Source of the DNA: Arabidopsis thaliana
Taxonomy: Eukaryota; Streptophyta; Magnoliopsida; Brassicales; Brassicaceae
Assembly (NCBI RefSeq): GCF_000001735.4
Contig: NC_003076.8
Coordinates: 8,990,001-9,054,000 of the forward strand
Direction: 5' to 3'
Length of the DNA: 64,000 nucleotides
A program made the translations under genes and the position numbers. Below are positions 63,801 to 64,000 of the stretch, piece after piece. A model generated the notes under the pieces. That model was not told the origin of the DNA. It was given only the letters and a program-made list of their open reading frames with translations, and searched no databases. How positions within the stretch are numbered: the stretch's first letter is position 1; the number at the start of each line of letters is the position of its first letter.

Positions 63801-63978
63801 TAACACATTGCCTAGTCATAGACCTTCCATGAAAGAGGTCTTGTATGTTCTGCGCCAACAAGGACTTGAGGCGACGAAGAAGACTGCAACAGAGGCATAT
63901 GAGGCACCTCTACTAGTTAGTTTATCGGGTCGAAGGACAAGTAAAAGGGTAGAAGATGAAGATTTAGGTTTTGTATAA
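60880..63978 (+). CDS. HSL3: LRR receptor kinase HSL3 (HAESA-LIKE 3)
   Basis: Two exons, 60880-63478 and 63560-63978, split by an 81-bp intron in the kinase activation segment (GYIAP|EYAYT), give 1005 residues. A signal peptide (1-22) and the LRRNT with CNW...TC are followed by over 20 LRRs and a membrane helix at ~628-651. The kinase domain has the glycine loop IGSGGSGKVY, VAVK Lys714, IIHRDVKSSN with catalytic Asp819, DFG Asp837 and APEYAYT. It is an RD-type kinase with all key residues present. It belongs to LRR subfamily XI, at the cell surface. From memory, At5g25930 (HSL3/NUT) is the receptor for CTNIP/SCREW peptides and acts in immunity and water-stress signalling with BAK1-type co-receptors. 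Confidence 0.95.
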
Positions 63979-64000
63979 TCAAATAATCACAACACTTGAT

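Overview
The window looks like nuclear DNA of a crucifer. It is AT-rich, its genes have short introns with GT/AG borders, and stop-free reading frames rebuild proteins I recognise from Arabidopsis thaliana. The order (exostosin, GATA12, DUF1677, two F-box/FBD genes, a coiled-coil gene, NADP-ME3, IAA28, GA3, RLP52, an unknown ORF group, HSL3) matches my memory of the At5g25820-At5g25930 block of chromosome 5. Exon borders were worked out by hand by requiring GT/AG borders and frame continuity. For NADP-ME3, IAA28, GA3, GATA12, RLP52 and HSL3 they give whole proteins of 588, 175, 509, 331, 811 and 1005 residues.

Layout. 1-7.2 kb is AT-rich intergenic DNA with one MITE-like repeat. 7.2-10.3 kb holds a minus-strand GT47 exostosin gene. 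10.3-14.4 kb is intergenic with a decayed duplicated coding-like relic. 14.4-15.5 kb is GATA12 (minus). 15.5-20.9 kb is intergenic. 20.9-21.5 kb is a DUF1677 gene (minus). 21.5-24.1 kb carries a Stowaway-like MITE and a 5'-truncated LINE tail with an 18-bp target-site duplication. 24.1-28.4 kb holds two convergent F-box/FBD-type genes. 28.4-30.3 kb holds a minus-strand coiled-coil gene that seems cut short by an 8-bp duplication. 30.35-33.57 kb is a nest of DNA-transposon-like sequence: a GTAC-rich segment with Mutator-like ends, then an element with ~290-bp terminal inverted repeats. 34.5-38.3 kb is NADP-ME3, 43.5-44.6 kb IAA28 and 46.1-48.3 kb the ent-kaurene oxidase gene GA3. 48.9-51.4 kb is RLP52, followed at once by a relic of a third LRR receptor type. 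52.0-56.2 kb is repeat-rich, with a PIF/Harbinger-like MITE and a group of unknown minus-strand ORFs next to an LTR-retrotransposon-like tail. 60.9-64.0 kb is the receptor kinase HSL3.

The genes do not form an operon-like unit. Hormone-related genes are neighbours (IAA28 for auxin response, GA3 for gibberellin synthesis), and receptor genes fill the right end. The most notable structure is RLP52. Its first ~416 residues, signal peptide and ~200 bp of 5' flank are a direct duplicate of the neighbouring HSL3 gene. They are fused to a receptor-like-protein C-terminal half across a small intron that appears to be made from former LRR coding sequence. Smaller points of interest are the mobile elements with clear ends, a duplicated exon in one F-box gene, a 25-residue repeat carrying glycosylation sequons in the exostosin stalk, and the GTAC-rich transposon-like segment.
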